Part shown: positions 9,833-19,800 of the stretch, in pieces
How the letters are laid out: the number at the start of each line of letters is the position of its first letter
Numbering within the stretch: the stretch's first letter is position 1
DNA from: Rhizobium sp. Q54
GTDB taxonomy: Bacteria; Pseudomonadota; Alphaproteobacteria; UBA2966; CAIVPW01
Assembly (NCBI GenBank): GCA_945947575.1
Contig: CAMEYM010000001.1
Coordinates: 1 to 64,000 of the forward strand
Direction: 5' to 3'
DNA length: 64,000 nucleotides
Position numbers and translations under genes: made by a program
Notes under the pieces: generated by a model
Told to the model about the DNA's origin: nothing
The model's database searches: none
The model's input: only the letters and a program-made list of their open reading frames with translations

Positions 9833-10603
9833 CTATAGGCGCCACGCCGAATAGAGAGTTGCAATGCCGCCGGCCAGCACGCGGGTGCGCACGCGGCCGA
9901 GGCCCGCGCGCTCCATCGCGTCCACCACTGCGGCGCGCGGCGGGAAACTGCGGATGCTGTCGACCAGGTACTGATACGCGTCGCCGCGTCCGCTCACCCA
10001 CTCGCCGAGGCGCGGCAGCACCGTCTGGGAATACAGGTCGTACGCCTTCTCGATGCCGGGCGCGACCGGGCCGCCGAACTCCAGGCAGATGAATCGCCCA
10101 CCCCAGCGCAACACGCGGCAGACCTCGGCGAGGGCCACGTCCATGCGCGTGACGTTGCGCAGTCCAAAGGCGTTCGTGCAGGCGTCCTGGCTGGCGTCGG
10201 GCAGCGGCAGGCTTTCGGCATCGCCGGCCACGAACTGGATGCCGCTCACCAGCCCGCGGTCGAGGGCGCGGTCGCGCCCCACCGCCAACATGGGGGCGGA
10301 GGCGTCCACGACCGTGACCGTGCCGCCCCTGTCTCCCAGACGGTCGATGACGCGAAAGGCGATATCGCCGGTCCCGCCGGCGATATCGGCCAGCACCAGG
10401 CCGGGGTGCGGATTGAGCCAATCGACCATCTCGGACTTCCACAAGCGGTGCACGCCCCCGCTCATCAGGTCGTTCATAAGGTCGTAGCGGCTGGCGACGC
10501 CGGCAAAGACGTCGCGCACGAGGGGGGCCTTTTCGGCCAGGGGCACCACGCGGGCCCCGAAAAAGGTGGTGGGCTCGGTCGGTTCGCTCGGACGCCGTGT
10601 CAT
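9833..10603 (-). CDS. ubiE: Ubiquinone/menaquinone C-methyltransferase
   Basis: SAM-dependent methyltransferase that adds the ring C-methyl group in ubiquinone synthesis. The 256-residue chain has the family N-terminus (VFAGVASRYDLMNDLMSGGVHRLWK), SAM motif I (DIAGGTGDIAF), and the signature NAFGLRNVT. It is the first gene of the minus-strand block; the divergent mutM starts only 50 bases away, so both promoters must lie in or near that short gap. UbiB follows after 24 bases. Confidence 0.96.
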   Translation of the reverse strand: MTRRPSEPTEPTTFFGARVVPLAEKAPLVRDVFAGVASRYDLMNDLMSGGVHRLWKSEMVDWLNPHPGLVLADIAGGTGDIAFRVIDRLGDRGGTVTVVDASAPMLAVGRDRALDRGLVSGIQFVAGDAESLPLPDASQDACTNAFGLRNVTRMDVALAEVCRVLRWGGRFICLEFGGPVAPGIEKAYDLYSQTVLPRLGEWVSGRGDAYQYLVDSIRSFPPRAAVVDAMERAGLGRVRTRVLAGGIATLYSAWRL

Positions 10604-10653
10604 GGCGCGGACAATAGCGCCCGGCCGTAAGTCTTGCTACGAAGCCCGGCCCC

Positions 10654-11490
10654 ATGCCCGAACTGCCCGAAGTTGAGACGGTCCGCGCCGGCCTCGCCGC
10701 CAAGATCACCGGCTTGCGCCTGGCCCGGGTGGAGCAGCGTCGCAAGGACCTGCGCGTGCCGTTCCCGAAGGGATTCGTGCGCCGTCTCGAAGGCCGGCGC
10801 GTCGTCTCGGTCGGCCGCCGCGGCAAGTACCTGCTGTGGACGTTCGACGACGACACCGTGCTGCTCGCGCACCTCGGCATGTCGGGCCGCATGATCCTGC
10901 GCACGGGTGCGCCGCAACCTGCCGCCGCGCACGAACACGTCGCCTTCTATTTCGATGGCAACGTGTCGGTCGCTTTTTCCGATCCGCGCCGCTTCGGACT
11001 GATGACGTTGACCACCGTTGCCGACGCGCCGGCGCATCCCTTGCTGGCCTCCATGGGACCCGAACCCCTGGAGCCCGCCTTCGACGGCGAATACCTGGCC
11101 GCGGCGTTTCGCGGGCGCAAGGCGCCGCTCAAGTCGGCGCTCATGGACCAGCGCCTGGTCGCCGGTCTCGGCAACATCTACGTGTGCGAGGCGCTGTACC
11201 GCGCGCGCCTGTCGCCGTGGCGGGCGGCCGGTTCGGTCAAAGGGGCGCGTGCCACAGCCTTGGCCTCGTCCATCCGGTCGGTGCTGACCGAGGCGATCGC
11301 CGCCGGCGGTTCGTCCCTGCGCGATTACGTGCAGGCGTCCGGCGAGCTCGGCTACTTCCAGTCGCGCTGGTCCGTGTACGGGCGCGAGGGGGAACGCTGT
11401 CCCGATTGCGCGGCCACCGCGCGCTGCCGGGTCGAGCGCGTCACCCAGGCGGGCCGCTCGACGTTCTATTGCCGGCGCCTGCAGCGCTAG
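10654..11490 (+). CDS. mutM: Formamidopyrimidine-DNA glycosylase
   Basis: Base-excision repair enzyme that removes 8-oxoguanine and ring-opened purines and nicks the strand. The catalytic N-terminus MPELPE is intact, with Pro2 and Glu3. The beta-clamp lysine is in PFPKGF, and the H2TH region includes QRLVAGLGNIYVCEALYRARL. The C-terminal zinc finger begins CPDC, but the last half reads STFYCRRLQR, where the family has a CxxC pair; the fourth cysteine is replaced by leucine. The gene is complete at 278 residues. Its position before rpsT and dnaA is conserved in alphaproteobacteria. Confidence 0.95.
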   Translation: MPELPEVETVRAGLAAKITGLRLARVEQRRKDLRVPFPKGFVRRLEGRRVVSVGRRGKYLLWTFDDDTVLLAHLGMSGRMILRTGAPQPAAAHEHVAFYFDGNVSVAFSDPRRFGLMTLTTVADAPAHPLLASMGPEPLEPAFDGEYLAAAFRGRKAPLKSALMDQRLVAGLGNIYVCEALYRARLSPWRAAGSVKGARATALASSIRSVLTEAIAAGGSSLRDYVQASGELGYFQSRWSVYGREGERCPDCAATARCRVERVTQAGRSTFYCRRLQR

Positions 11491-11540
11491 CCGCCGCCAG
11501 CCCGAGCGGGGCTCCCAGGGCCCGCGTTGACCGCCCTGTC

Positions 11541-11569
11541 TTGACTAGAAGGGGGCCTGTGGATATACA
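11541..11569 (+). promoter_or_regulatory. Sigma-70-type promoter of rpsT, overlapped by a DnaA-box-like 9-mer
   Basis: A -35 box TTGACT (11541-11546) and a -10 box TATACA (11564-11569) are separated by exactly 17 bases. The start of transcription would be near 11576, leaving a leader of about 50 bases before the rpsT ATG. The 9-mer TGTGGATAT (11558-11566) overlaps the -10 box and differs at one base from the reverse of the DnaA box TTATCCACA. Confidence 0.7.
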
Positions 11570-11626
11570 CCCGCCCTCGGCCCCGCGCGGGTTTTCGCGC
11601 CCTATGGCCGGTACCTAAGGAAACCG

Positions 11627-11899
11627 ATGGCTCACCATAAGTCCGCGATCAAGCGCATCCGCCGTAACGCGCGTCACGCAGTCGTCAATACCGCTCGCGT
11701 GAGCCGTCTCCGCACCTACGTGCGCAAGGTCGAGGAAGCCATTGCTGGCGGCAACCGCGAGGCGGCCATGGCCGCGCTCAAGGAAGCCCAGCCGCAGCTG
11801 CAGCGCAACGCCGGCCGCCACCTCATCCACGCCAACGCCGCCGCCCGCAAGGTCTCGCGCCTCAACGCGCGCATCAAGGCGATGGGGTCGCGCGCCTAG
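11627..11899 (+). CDS. rpsT: 30S ribosomal protein S20
   Basis: A 90-residue, very basic, all-helical protein that binds 16S rRNA. It starts with the typical S20 sequence ([19 protein letters not shown]) and ends with the family's helix ([19 protein letters not shown]). It has its own promoter after mutM. The last codons and stop (CGCGCCTAG) form the beginning of a tandem repeat that continues downstream. Confidence 0.97.
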   Translation: MAHHKSAIKRIRRNARHAVVNTARVSRLRTYVRKVEEAIAGGNREAAMAALKEAQPQLQRNAGRHLIHANAAARKVSRLNARIKAMGSRA

Positions 11900-12032
11900 C
11901 GGGCGCCCGCGGGCCATGCCCGCACAAAGTTTCCGCGCCTAGCGCGCGCCCACGGGCCAAGCCCGCACAAAGTTTTCGGCCTAGCGCGCGCCCGCGGGCC
12001 AAGCCCGCACAAAGTTTCCGCGCCTAGCGCGC
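11891..12032 (+). repeat. Tandem repeat, about 43 bp x 3.3, starting inside the rpsT stop
   Basis: Units start at 11891, 11934 and 11977, with a partial fourth at 12019. Each begins CG(CG)CCTAG, which in the first copy is the last two codons and stop of rpsT, and ends CCCGCACAAAGTTT. Units 1 and 3 contain a perfect hairpin GCGGGC-NNN-GCCCGC (11909-11923 and 11994-12008); unit 2 keeps five of the six pairs. The stems are terminator-like but lack a long T-run. Confidence 0.85.
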
Positions 12033-12042
12033 ATCGTTCTTA

Positions 12043-12060
12043 AGCGGGCGCGAGCCCGCT
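12043..12060. terminator. Terminator-like hairpin after the rpsT repeats
   Basis: A 7-bp stem AGCGGGC-GCGA-GCCCGCT. It shares its core with the hairpins in the tandem repeat just upstream, and only CTCTCC follows. It may be the last of a series of four hairpins ending rpsT transcription. Confidence 0.45.
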
Positions 12061-12483
12061 CTCCAAACCTCCGGTCCTCGTCGCACGCGCACTTCGCGCG
12101 TGCATTCGTGTGTGTGGTGACGAACCGCGCATATCTGTGTTCGTCGTCACAACGATGCGTGCAGATCGCTGCGCGCAACGTCGCTTCCTGCCGCAACGCG
12201 CGCGCGCCGCACAAAATCTGCGCTGCGCGCACCTGCGCGAAGCAACACAGGTTGCGCAGGCTTTGTGCGCGAACGAATGTTCGCCAACGCAACGGAATTG
12301 CGCGCGCGCGGTTTGCGGCGCGCGACTCCGCGGAACGTCGCGCTTTTTTGCGCGCGCGTTGCACGCGTGCATCGCGCGCTTCACAAATCGCGCGTTCGCG
12401 CTTCGGACATGTTGCAAGCATCGGCGCGCTCCACTACGCTTCAATTCTCCCAAGCGGGAGATCACAGAAATTGGGCAAGTAAT
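12061..12483. other. Gene-free, CG-alternating spacer; weak candidate for the replication origin
   Basis: About 420 bases with no credible gene. The sequence is dense in alternating GCGC runs (for example near 12200, 12300 and 12345), unlike the coding DNA around it. All six frames are open only because stop codons are rare, and the translations are Arg/Ala/Cys-rich nonsense. It holds several hairpins: GCACGCGC-ACTTC-GCGCGTGC (12083-12103), GCGAAC-GAAT-GTTCGC (12269-12284) and the 12-base palindrome TGCACGCGTGCA (12360-12371). It lies between rpsT and dnaA, where many bacteria have their origin, but no cluster of TTATCCACA-like boxes was found. Confidence 0.4.
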
Positions 12484-12661
12484 TCCGACCACCTCCGGCA
12501 CACCGTTATTTGTCGCCGGAAAGAAAAGAGTGGTCGGAGTTGATTGCGTGGAAGTTCGACGGGGGCATCAACTTCAGTGAGTACTGCGGAGCGTCTTGTT
12601 TCACTCCGCAGCAGCTCTTGTGCCAATCCGCTTTCGAAGCGGCGGCCGCTCTTCGGAGCGG
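12484..12661 (+). promoter_or_regulatory. String of five stem-loops ahead of the rhodanese-dnaA genes
   Basis: Five inverted repeats follow each other. (1) 9-bp TCCGACCAC/GTGGTCGGA (12484-12492 with 12530-12538) enclosing TCCGGC/GCCGGA (12494-12499 with 12515-12520). (2) AGTTGAT/ATCAACT (12538-12544 with 12567-12573). (3) CTGCGGAG/CTCCGCAG (12584-12591 with 12604-12611). (4) CCGCTT-TCG-AAGCGG (12628-12642). (5) CCGCTC-TTCG-GAGCGG (12646-12661), a UUCG tetraloop hairpin whose 3' arm contains the GGAG likely to be the ribosome site for the ATG at 12666. This looks like a structured leader or a small RNA; I do not recognise the family. Confidence 0.5.
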
Positions 12662-12665
12662 TGGG

Positions 12666-13151
12666 ATGATGGGGCTCGCGCGCATGGTGGAGGGGAAACC
12701 CGAACAACATTCGCCGCTGCGTGTGACTCCCGCGCAAGGGTACGCAGGTGACGTCGCGCCGACGGAAGCGTGGCGACTGCTCACGGAAGATCCGAAAGCT
12801 GTGCTCGTCGATGTGCGGACGATGGCGGAGTGGACGTACGTGGGCACCCCTGACCTCTCCTCGCTCGGCAAGCGGCCCCTTCTGGTGGAGTTCCAGACGT
12901 TTCCGGAGCGCGACCTCAACCCGGCCTTCGTGGCCGACGTCGCCCGCTCCGTGCCTGACAAGGAAACCCCGATTTTGTTCCTGTGCCGTTCTGGGGCCCG
13001 CTCGGCCGCCGCCGCGGCCCTCGCCACCGCCCGCGGCTACAGCCGCTGCTACAACGTGGCCGAGGGCTTCGAGGGCGATCCCGACCGTACGCGCCATCGC
13101 GGCGCCGCCAATGGCTGGAAAGTCGCCGGCTTGCCGTGGGTGCAGACGTGA
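12666..13151 (+). CDS. Rhodanese-like domain protein preceding dnaA
   Basis: A single-domain rhodanese of about 161 residues. The domain runs from VAPTEAWRLL through VLVDVRTMAEW to the active-site loop FLCRSGARSAAA, whose cysteine would carry a persulfide, and ends with NVAEGFEGD and a conserved Trp-rich tail. The start is set at the ATG at 12666 because GGAG lies seven bases upstream. The frame is open to 12510, but that part looks like structured leader, and an ATG at 12684 is also possible. Its stop overlaps the dnaA GTG (GTGA). The sulfur substrate is unknown. Confidence 0.85.
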   Translation: MMGLARMVEGKPEQHSPLRVTPAQGYAGDVAPTEAWRLLTEDPKAVLVDVRTMAEWTYVGTPDLSSLGKRPLLVEFQTFPERDLNPAFVADVARSVPDKETPILFLCRSGARSAAAAALATARGYSRCYNVAEGFEGDPDRTRHRGAANGWKVAGLPWVQT

Positions 13152-14587
13152 CGCCCCCGCGCCGGCCTGATTCGCGCCCCGTGGCCGTGCCCGAGGCAGA
13201 GCTTGAGGCAGTGAGCCCGGTCGCGCCTCTCACCGCCGAGCAGCGCGGCCGTTGGGAGCGCGTGCGCGCCCGCCTGCGTGCGGAAGTGGGCGAGGCCGCC
13301 TTCAACAGTTGGCTGAAGCCGCTCGAGATCCTCGACGTGGCCGACCGCAGTGTGCGCATGACCGTGCCGACGCGCTTCATGCGCGACTGGGTGGTCAAGC
13401 ACTACGCCGACCGCATCCGCGGCCTGTGGCAGGGCGAAGACCAGGTCTGCGACTCCGTCGACATTTTGGTTTCGACCGCCGCCGCCGCGCCGCGCCGCGC
13501 CCTGCGCGAAGGCGCGAAGATCGTGGGATCCGACGGCACCGAGGTCGAGGCACGCTACGCGCTGCCCGCCGCCGAAGCGGCGCAGAAGCTCACCTTCGAG
13601 CACTTCATCGTCGGCAAGCCGAATGAGCTCGCCTACGCCGCGGCGCTGCGCGTCGCCGAGGCCGAGACGGTGCCGTTCAATCCCTTGTACCTGGCCGGCG
13701 GCGCCGGTCTCGGCAAGACGCACTTGATGCACGCCATCGCGCATCACATGCAGCAGAAGTTCCCCGAGCGGCGCATCGCCTATCTCTCGGCGGAGCGCTT
13801 CATGTACGAATTCGTCCGCGCGCTGCGCGACAAGAACGTCATGCCGTTCAAGGAGCAGCTGCGCTCGGTGGACATGCTGATGATCGACGACGTGCAGTTC
13901 ATAGCCGGCAAGGAATCGACGCAGGAAGAGTTCTTCCACACCTTCAACGCGCTCATCGACCAGAACCGCCAGATCGTCATCTCCGGCGACCGCTCGCCGT
14001 CGGACCTCGACCACATGGAAGAGCGCATGCGCTCGCGCCTCGGCTGGGGCCTCGTGGCCGACATCCAAGCCACCGACTACGAGCTGCGCCTCGGCATCCT
14101 GCAGTCCAAGGCCGAGCAGCTCGGCGCCAAGGTCCCCCAGCAGGTGCTGGAATTCCTGGCCCACCGCATCACCTCCAACGTGCGCGAACTCGAAGGCGGC
14201 CTCAACCGCGTGCTGGCCTACTCCAACCTGGTCGGCCGCCCGATCACCCTGGAAACGACCCAGGAGGTCCTCAAGGACCTGCTGCGCGCCAACGACCGCC
14301 GCGTCTCCATCGAGGACATCCAGAAGCGCGTCGCCGAGCACTTCAACGTGCGCTTGGGCGACATGCACAGCCCGCGTCGCGCCCGCGCCGTCGCGCGGCC
14401 GAGACAAGTGGCGATGTATCTCTGCAAGCAGCTGACGACGCGCAGCTTGCCGGAGATCGGCCGCAAGTTCGGCGGCCGCGACCACACCACGGTCATGCAC
14501 GCCGTGCGCAAGATCGACGAGCTGAAGCGCGAAGACTCGGCGTTGGCCGAGGACATCGAGCTCCTCAAGCGCTCCCTCGAAAGCTAG
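13148..14587 (+). CDS. dnaA: Chromosomal replication initiator protein DnaA
   Basis: AAA+ protein that binds DnaA boxes and opens the origin. The chain has 479 residues. Domain I includes WERVRARLRAEVGEAAFNSWLKPLE. The AAA+ domain has the Walker A loop GGAGLGKTHLMHA, Walker B MLMIDDVQF and the arginine-finger region ERMRSRLGWGL. The C-terminal helix-turn-helix domain carries the family signature around RDHTTVMHAVRKID. The start is the GTG at 13148, overlapping the rhodanese stop; a longer open frame to 12983 lies out of frame inside the rhodanese gene. Translational coupling to the rhodanese gene is likely. Confidence 0.96.
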   Translation: MTPPRRPDSRPVAVPEAELEAVSPVAPLTAEQRGRWERVRARLRAEVGEAAFNSWLKPLEILDVADRSVRMTVPTRFMRDWVVKHYADRIRGLWQGEDQVCDSVDILVSTAAAAPRRALREGAKIVGSDGTEVEARYALPAAEAAQKLTFEHFIVGKPNELAYAAALRVAEAETVPFNPLYLAGGAGLGKTHLMHAIAHHMQQKFPERRIAYLSAERFMYEFVRALRDKNVMPFKEQLRSVDMLMIDDVQFIAGKESTQEEFFHTFNALIDQNRQIVISGDRSPSDLDHMEERMRSRLGWGLVADIQATDYELRLGILQSKAEQLGAKVPQQVLEFLAHRITSNVRELEGGLNRVLAYSNLVGRPITLETTQEVLKDLLRANDRRVSIEDIQKRVAEHFNVRLGDMHSPRRARAVARPRQVAMYLCKQLTTRSLPEIGRKFGGRDHTTVMHAVRKIDELKREDSALAEDIELLKRSLES

Positions 14588-14835
14588 TTCCGCCGCCCCG
14601 TCCGCGGGGTCCGCAACGGCCTCCTAAGTCCCTGATCTAGCGGCCGAATTCGGGCCTGAAAACGCATGCGGGTTTGCCGCCCGTGTGCTAGTGTTCCGCC
14701 CCGGTTGCAGCACGTGTCTCGCCCCTCTCTCGGCCCCGCCCGTCACGTCCTTTTGGGCGCTGGGCACCTGCCTTCACCGGGCGCTTCCGGCGGTCTCGCC
14801 GGCGGTTCGGTCGTCGGTCCATCCATCAGGAAGTC
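14588..14835 (+). other. dnaA-dnaN intergenic region
   Basis: No gene is seen. A short hairpin CCCCG-TCCG-CGGGG follows the dnaA stop and could attenuate transcription. A DnaA-box search by eye found none. A promoter for dnaN may be here, but no good -35/-10 pair stood out. Confidence 0.4.
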
Positions 14836-15951
14836 ATGAAGCTACGCATCGAACGGGCAGCTTTGCTCAAGTCGCTCCAGCACATGCAGAGTGTCGTCGA
14901 GCGGCGCAACACCATCCCGATCCTGTCGAATGTCCTGCTCGATGCCAGCGCGGGCAAGCTCGCGCTCACCGCGACGGACCTCGATCTGTGGATGGTCGAG
15001 CATGTGGACGCGACTGTGGAACAACCCGGCGGAACGACGGTGCCGGCGCAGACGCTGTACGACATCGTCCGCAAGTTGCCCGACGGCGCCGAGGTCGAGC
15101 TCTCCACCGAGACCGACGGCCGCCTGCGGGTAGCGGCGGGGCGCTCGCGCTTCCACCTGCCCAGCCTCGACCGCGAAGACTTCCCGCTGATGCCGGAAGG
15201 CGACCTGCCGCACCGCTTCAACCTCGCCGCCGCCGACCTGCGCCGCCTGATCGAGAAGACGCGCTTCGCCATCTCCACCGAGGAGACGCGCTACTACCTC
15301 ACCGGCATCTACTTCCATGCTGCCAAGACGGATAGCGGCTCCTCGTTGCGCGCTGTTGCCACGGACGGTCATCGTTTGGCGCGCATCGAAACCGCGCTGC
15401 CCAAGGGCGCCGCGCAGATCCCCGGCGTCATCGTGCCGCGCAAGGTCGTCACCGAGATGTACCGCCTCATCGAGGGCGCCGACGAAGACGTCGCGCTGTC
15501 CCTGTCGGATTCGAAGATCCGCGCCGAGTTCAACGGCGCCGTGCTGACGTCCAAGCTCATCGACGGCACCTTCCCCGACTACCAGCGCGTCATCCCGAGC
15601 GGCAACGACAAGATGCTCGAAGTGGACGCCAAGGCGTTCTCCGCCGCTATCGACCGCGTCTCGACCGTCTCGACCGAGAAGTCGCGCGCCGTGAAGATCG
15701 CTCTCGATAAGGGCAAGGCGACCTTGTCCGCCTCTTCGGCGGAAAACGCCTCCGCCACCGAGGAGCTCGCCGTCGGCTACGACGCGGCGCAGATCGAGAT
15801 CGGCTTCAACGCCAAGTACCTCATCGAGATCCTCGGCGAGATCGACGGCGAGTCGGCCGAGTTCGCCTTCGCCGACGCGGTGTCGCCGACCATCGTGCGC
15901 GACACCACCGACCCGGGCGCGCTCTACGTCCTCATGCCCATGCGGGTCTGA
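14836..15951 (+). CDS. dnaN: DNA polymerase III beta sliding clamp
   Basis: Ring-shaped processivity factor, 371 residues. The N-terminus (MKLRIERAALLKSLQHMQSVVERR), the central ATDGHRLAR motif and the C-terminal PTIVRDTTDPGALYVLMPMRV are typical and complete. An AGGAAG ribosome site lies before the ATG. It sits 248 bases after dnaA and 20 bases before recF, in the classical dnaA-dnaN-recF-gyrB order. Confidence 0.97.
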   Translation: MKLRIERAALLKSLQHMQSVVERRNTIPILSNVLLDASAGKLALTATDLDLWMVEHVDATVEQPGGTTVPAQTLYDIVRKLPDGAEVELSTETDGRLRVAAGRSRFHLPSLDREDFPLMPEGDLPHRFNLAAADLRRLIEKTRFAISTEETRYYLTGIYFHAAKTDSGSSLRAVATDGHRLARIETALPKGAAQIPGVIVPRKVVTEMYRLIEGADEDVALSLSDSKIRAEFNGAVLTSKLIDGTFPDYQRVIPSGNDKMLEVDAKAFSAAIDRVSTVSTEKSRAVKIALDKGKATLSASSAENASATEELAVGYDAAQIEIGFNAKYLIEILGEIDGESAEFAFADAVSPTIVRDTTDPGALYVLMPMRV

Positions 15952-15971
15952 ACTCCCCAGGGATCTGGTTT

Positions 15972-17237
15972 TTGACAGTCGAACCGTTCCGCGTTGTTCC
16001 GTCGCCCACCGCGCAGCCGGCACCGCCGGCGGCCGTCGCGCTGACGCGACTCTCGCTCACCGACTTCCGCAATTACGCGTCGCTGCGCATCGAAGTCGAG
16101 CCGGCCTCGGTCGTGCTCGCCGGCCAGAACGGCGCCGGCAAGACCAACCTGTTGGAAGCCATCTCGCTGCTGGCGCCCGGCCGCGGCTTGCGCCGCGCGC
16201 GCCTGTCCGACCTCGTCCGCCGCGATGCGGGCGGCACGGAAGCTCCCGGCCGCACCTGGGCGGTCGCCGCCCACGTCGCTACCCGCCTCGGCGAGACCGA
16301 AGTCGGCACGGGCCTCGTGCAGGGCGTCGCCCCGGAGGGGCGCCGTGCGCCGGAGGCGCGCGATCCGCGCGACGCCACCGAATCCGAAGACGACGATGAC
16401 TCAACGAGCGCCGCGCCAGAGAGACGAGTGGTCCGCGTCGATGGCCGCACCCGCGGCCCGGCGTCCCTGGCCGGCGTGCTCGCCGTGCGCTGGCTGACGC
16501 CCGCCATGGATCGCCTGTTCGTCGAAGCCGCCAGCGCGCGCCGCCGCTTCTTGGATCATCTCGCCGCCGGCCTCGACGCCGGTCATGGGCCCCGCGTCAA
16601 CGCCTACGAGCGCGCGCTGCGCGAACGCAGCCGCTTGCTGCGCGATGGGGTCGGTGACCGCCACTGGCTGTCCGCCCTCGAAGGTACGCTGGCCGAGCTC
16701 GGCGTCGCCATCGCCGCCGGCCGCCGCGAATACGTCGCGCGCCTGGCATCCGAGATCGCCGCCGAAGCGGTGACGCCGCTGCGCCTCACCGTCACCGGCA
16801 GCGTCGAAGACTCGCTCGCCGAACTCCCCGCGCTCGCCGCGGAAACGCGCTTCCGCGAGGCGCTCGCCGCCAGCCGCGACCACGACGCCATCACCGGCGG
16901 CGCCTCGGTCGGTCCGCACCGCAGCGATCTATGCCTTTGGCACGGCTCCGGCCTTGCCGCCGCCCAGTGCTCGACCGGCGAGCAGAAAGCGCTGCTCCTC
17001 GCCATCGTGCGCGCCGACGTGCGCCTGCTCACCGCCGCCCAGGGCCGCCCGCCGCTCCTGCTCCTCGACGAAGTCGCGGCGCATTTGGATGAGCGCCGCC
17101 GCCGCGAGCTGTTCGACGCCGCGTTGGGGTGCGGCGCCCAGGTCTGGGCGACCGGCACCGATCGCTCGCTGTTCCGCGCCCTCGAGGGACGCGCCCAATT
17201 CTTTGCCGCCGCGAACGGCGCGCTGGTACCCGCCTAG
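15972..17237 (+). CDS. recF: DNA replication and repair protein RecF
   Basis: ABC-type ATPase that loads RecA at single-strand gaps with RecO and RecR. The 421-residue chain has TRLSLTDFRNYASL at the N-terminus, Walker A (GQNGAGKTN), the signature region with STGEQKALL, and Walker B (LLLLDEVAAHLD). Residues 95-150 hold a charged, low-complexity insert (acidic run near residue 137) that is not a usual part of RecF. The start appears to be TTG at 15972, as no earlier ATG or GTG is in frame. gyrB begins three bases after the stop. Confidence 0.95.
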   Translation: MTVEPFRVVPSPTAQPAPPAAVALTRLSLTDFRNYASLRIEVEPASVVLAGQNGAGKTNLLEAISLLAPGRGLRRARLSDLVRRDAGGTEAPGRTWAVAAHVATRLGETEVGTGLVQGVAPEGRRAPEARDPRDATESEDDDDSTSAAPERRVVRVDGRTRGPASLAGVLAVRWLTPAMDRLFVEAASARRRFLDHLAAGLDAGHGPRVNAYERALRERSRLLRDGVGDRHWLSALEGTLAELGVAIAAGRREYVARLASEIAAEAVTPLRLTVTGSVEDSLAELPALAAETRFREALAASRDHDAITGGASVGPHRSDLCLWHGSGLAAAQCSTGEQKALLLAIVRADVRLLTAAQGRPPLLLLDEVAAHLDERRRRELFDAALGCGAQVWATGTDRSLFRALEGRAQFFAAANGALVPA

Positions 17238-19673
<2,436 letters not shown>

Positions 19674-19680
19674 GTTCGTT

Positions 19681-19718
19681 CCCTCTCCCGCTCGCGGGAG
19701 GGGGCAGGGGTGAGGGTG
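19681..19718. repeat. Hairpin and dispersed intergenic repeat after gyrB
   Basis: A 10-bp stem (CCCTCTCCCG with CGGGAGGGGG, one G-T pair) closed by CTCG spans 19681-19704 and is followed by CAGGGGTGAGGGT. It belongs to the same repeat style as 20361-20381, 20881-20919 and the helicase terminator at 37582. It probably ends gyrB transcription. Confidence 0.65.
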
Positions 19719-19754
19719 CCCACCACCCACCCAACCTGTTTGCTTGGTTCCGCC

Positions 19755-19777
19755 ATGCCCGGGCTTGACCCGGGCAT
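19755..19777. repeat. Alphaproteobacterial intergenic palindrome (core GGGCTTGACCC)
   Basis: ATGCCCGGG-CTTGA-CCCGGGCAT is a perfect 9-bp inverted repeat around CTTGA. Palindromes with this core and the flank ATCCACG are widespread between genes in alphaproteobacteria. It supports the taxonomic assignment. Only this copy was seen in the window. Confidence 0.8.
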
Positions 19778-19800
19778 CCACGCCACGCCATCCCGGGCAG

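Noticed and set aside
11981..12580. Overlapping open frames on both strands in the rpsT-dnaA spacer (100-156 residues)
   Set aside because: Arg/Ala/Cys-rich translations in several frames at once, without ribosome sites or family resemblance. They are open only because the DNA lacks stop codons.
12666..12720. tmRNA-like end (CTCCACCA when read on the minus strand near 12684)
   Set aside because: No T-arm or acceptor stem could be built around it, and no tag-peptide frame is nearby.
12983..13147. Longer N-terminus for DnaA
   Set aside because: It overlaps the rhodanese gene in another frame and is Arg-rich nonsense; the GTG at 13148 gives a normal DnaA.
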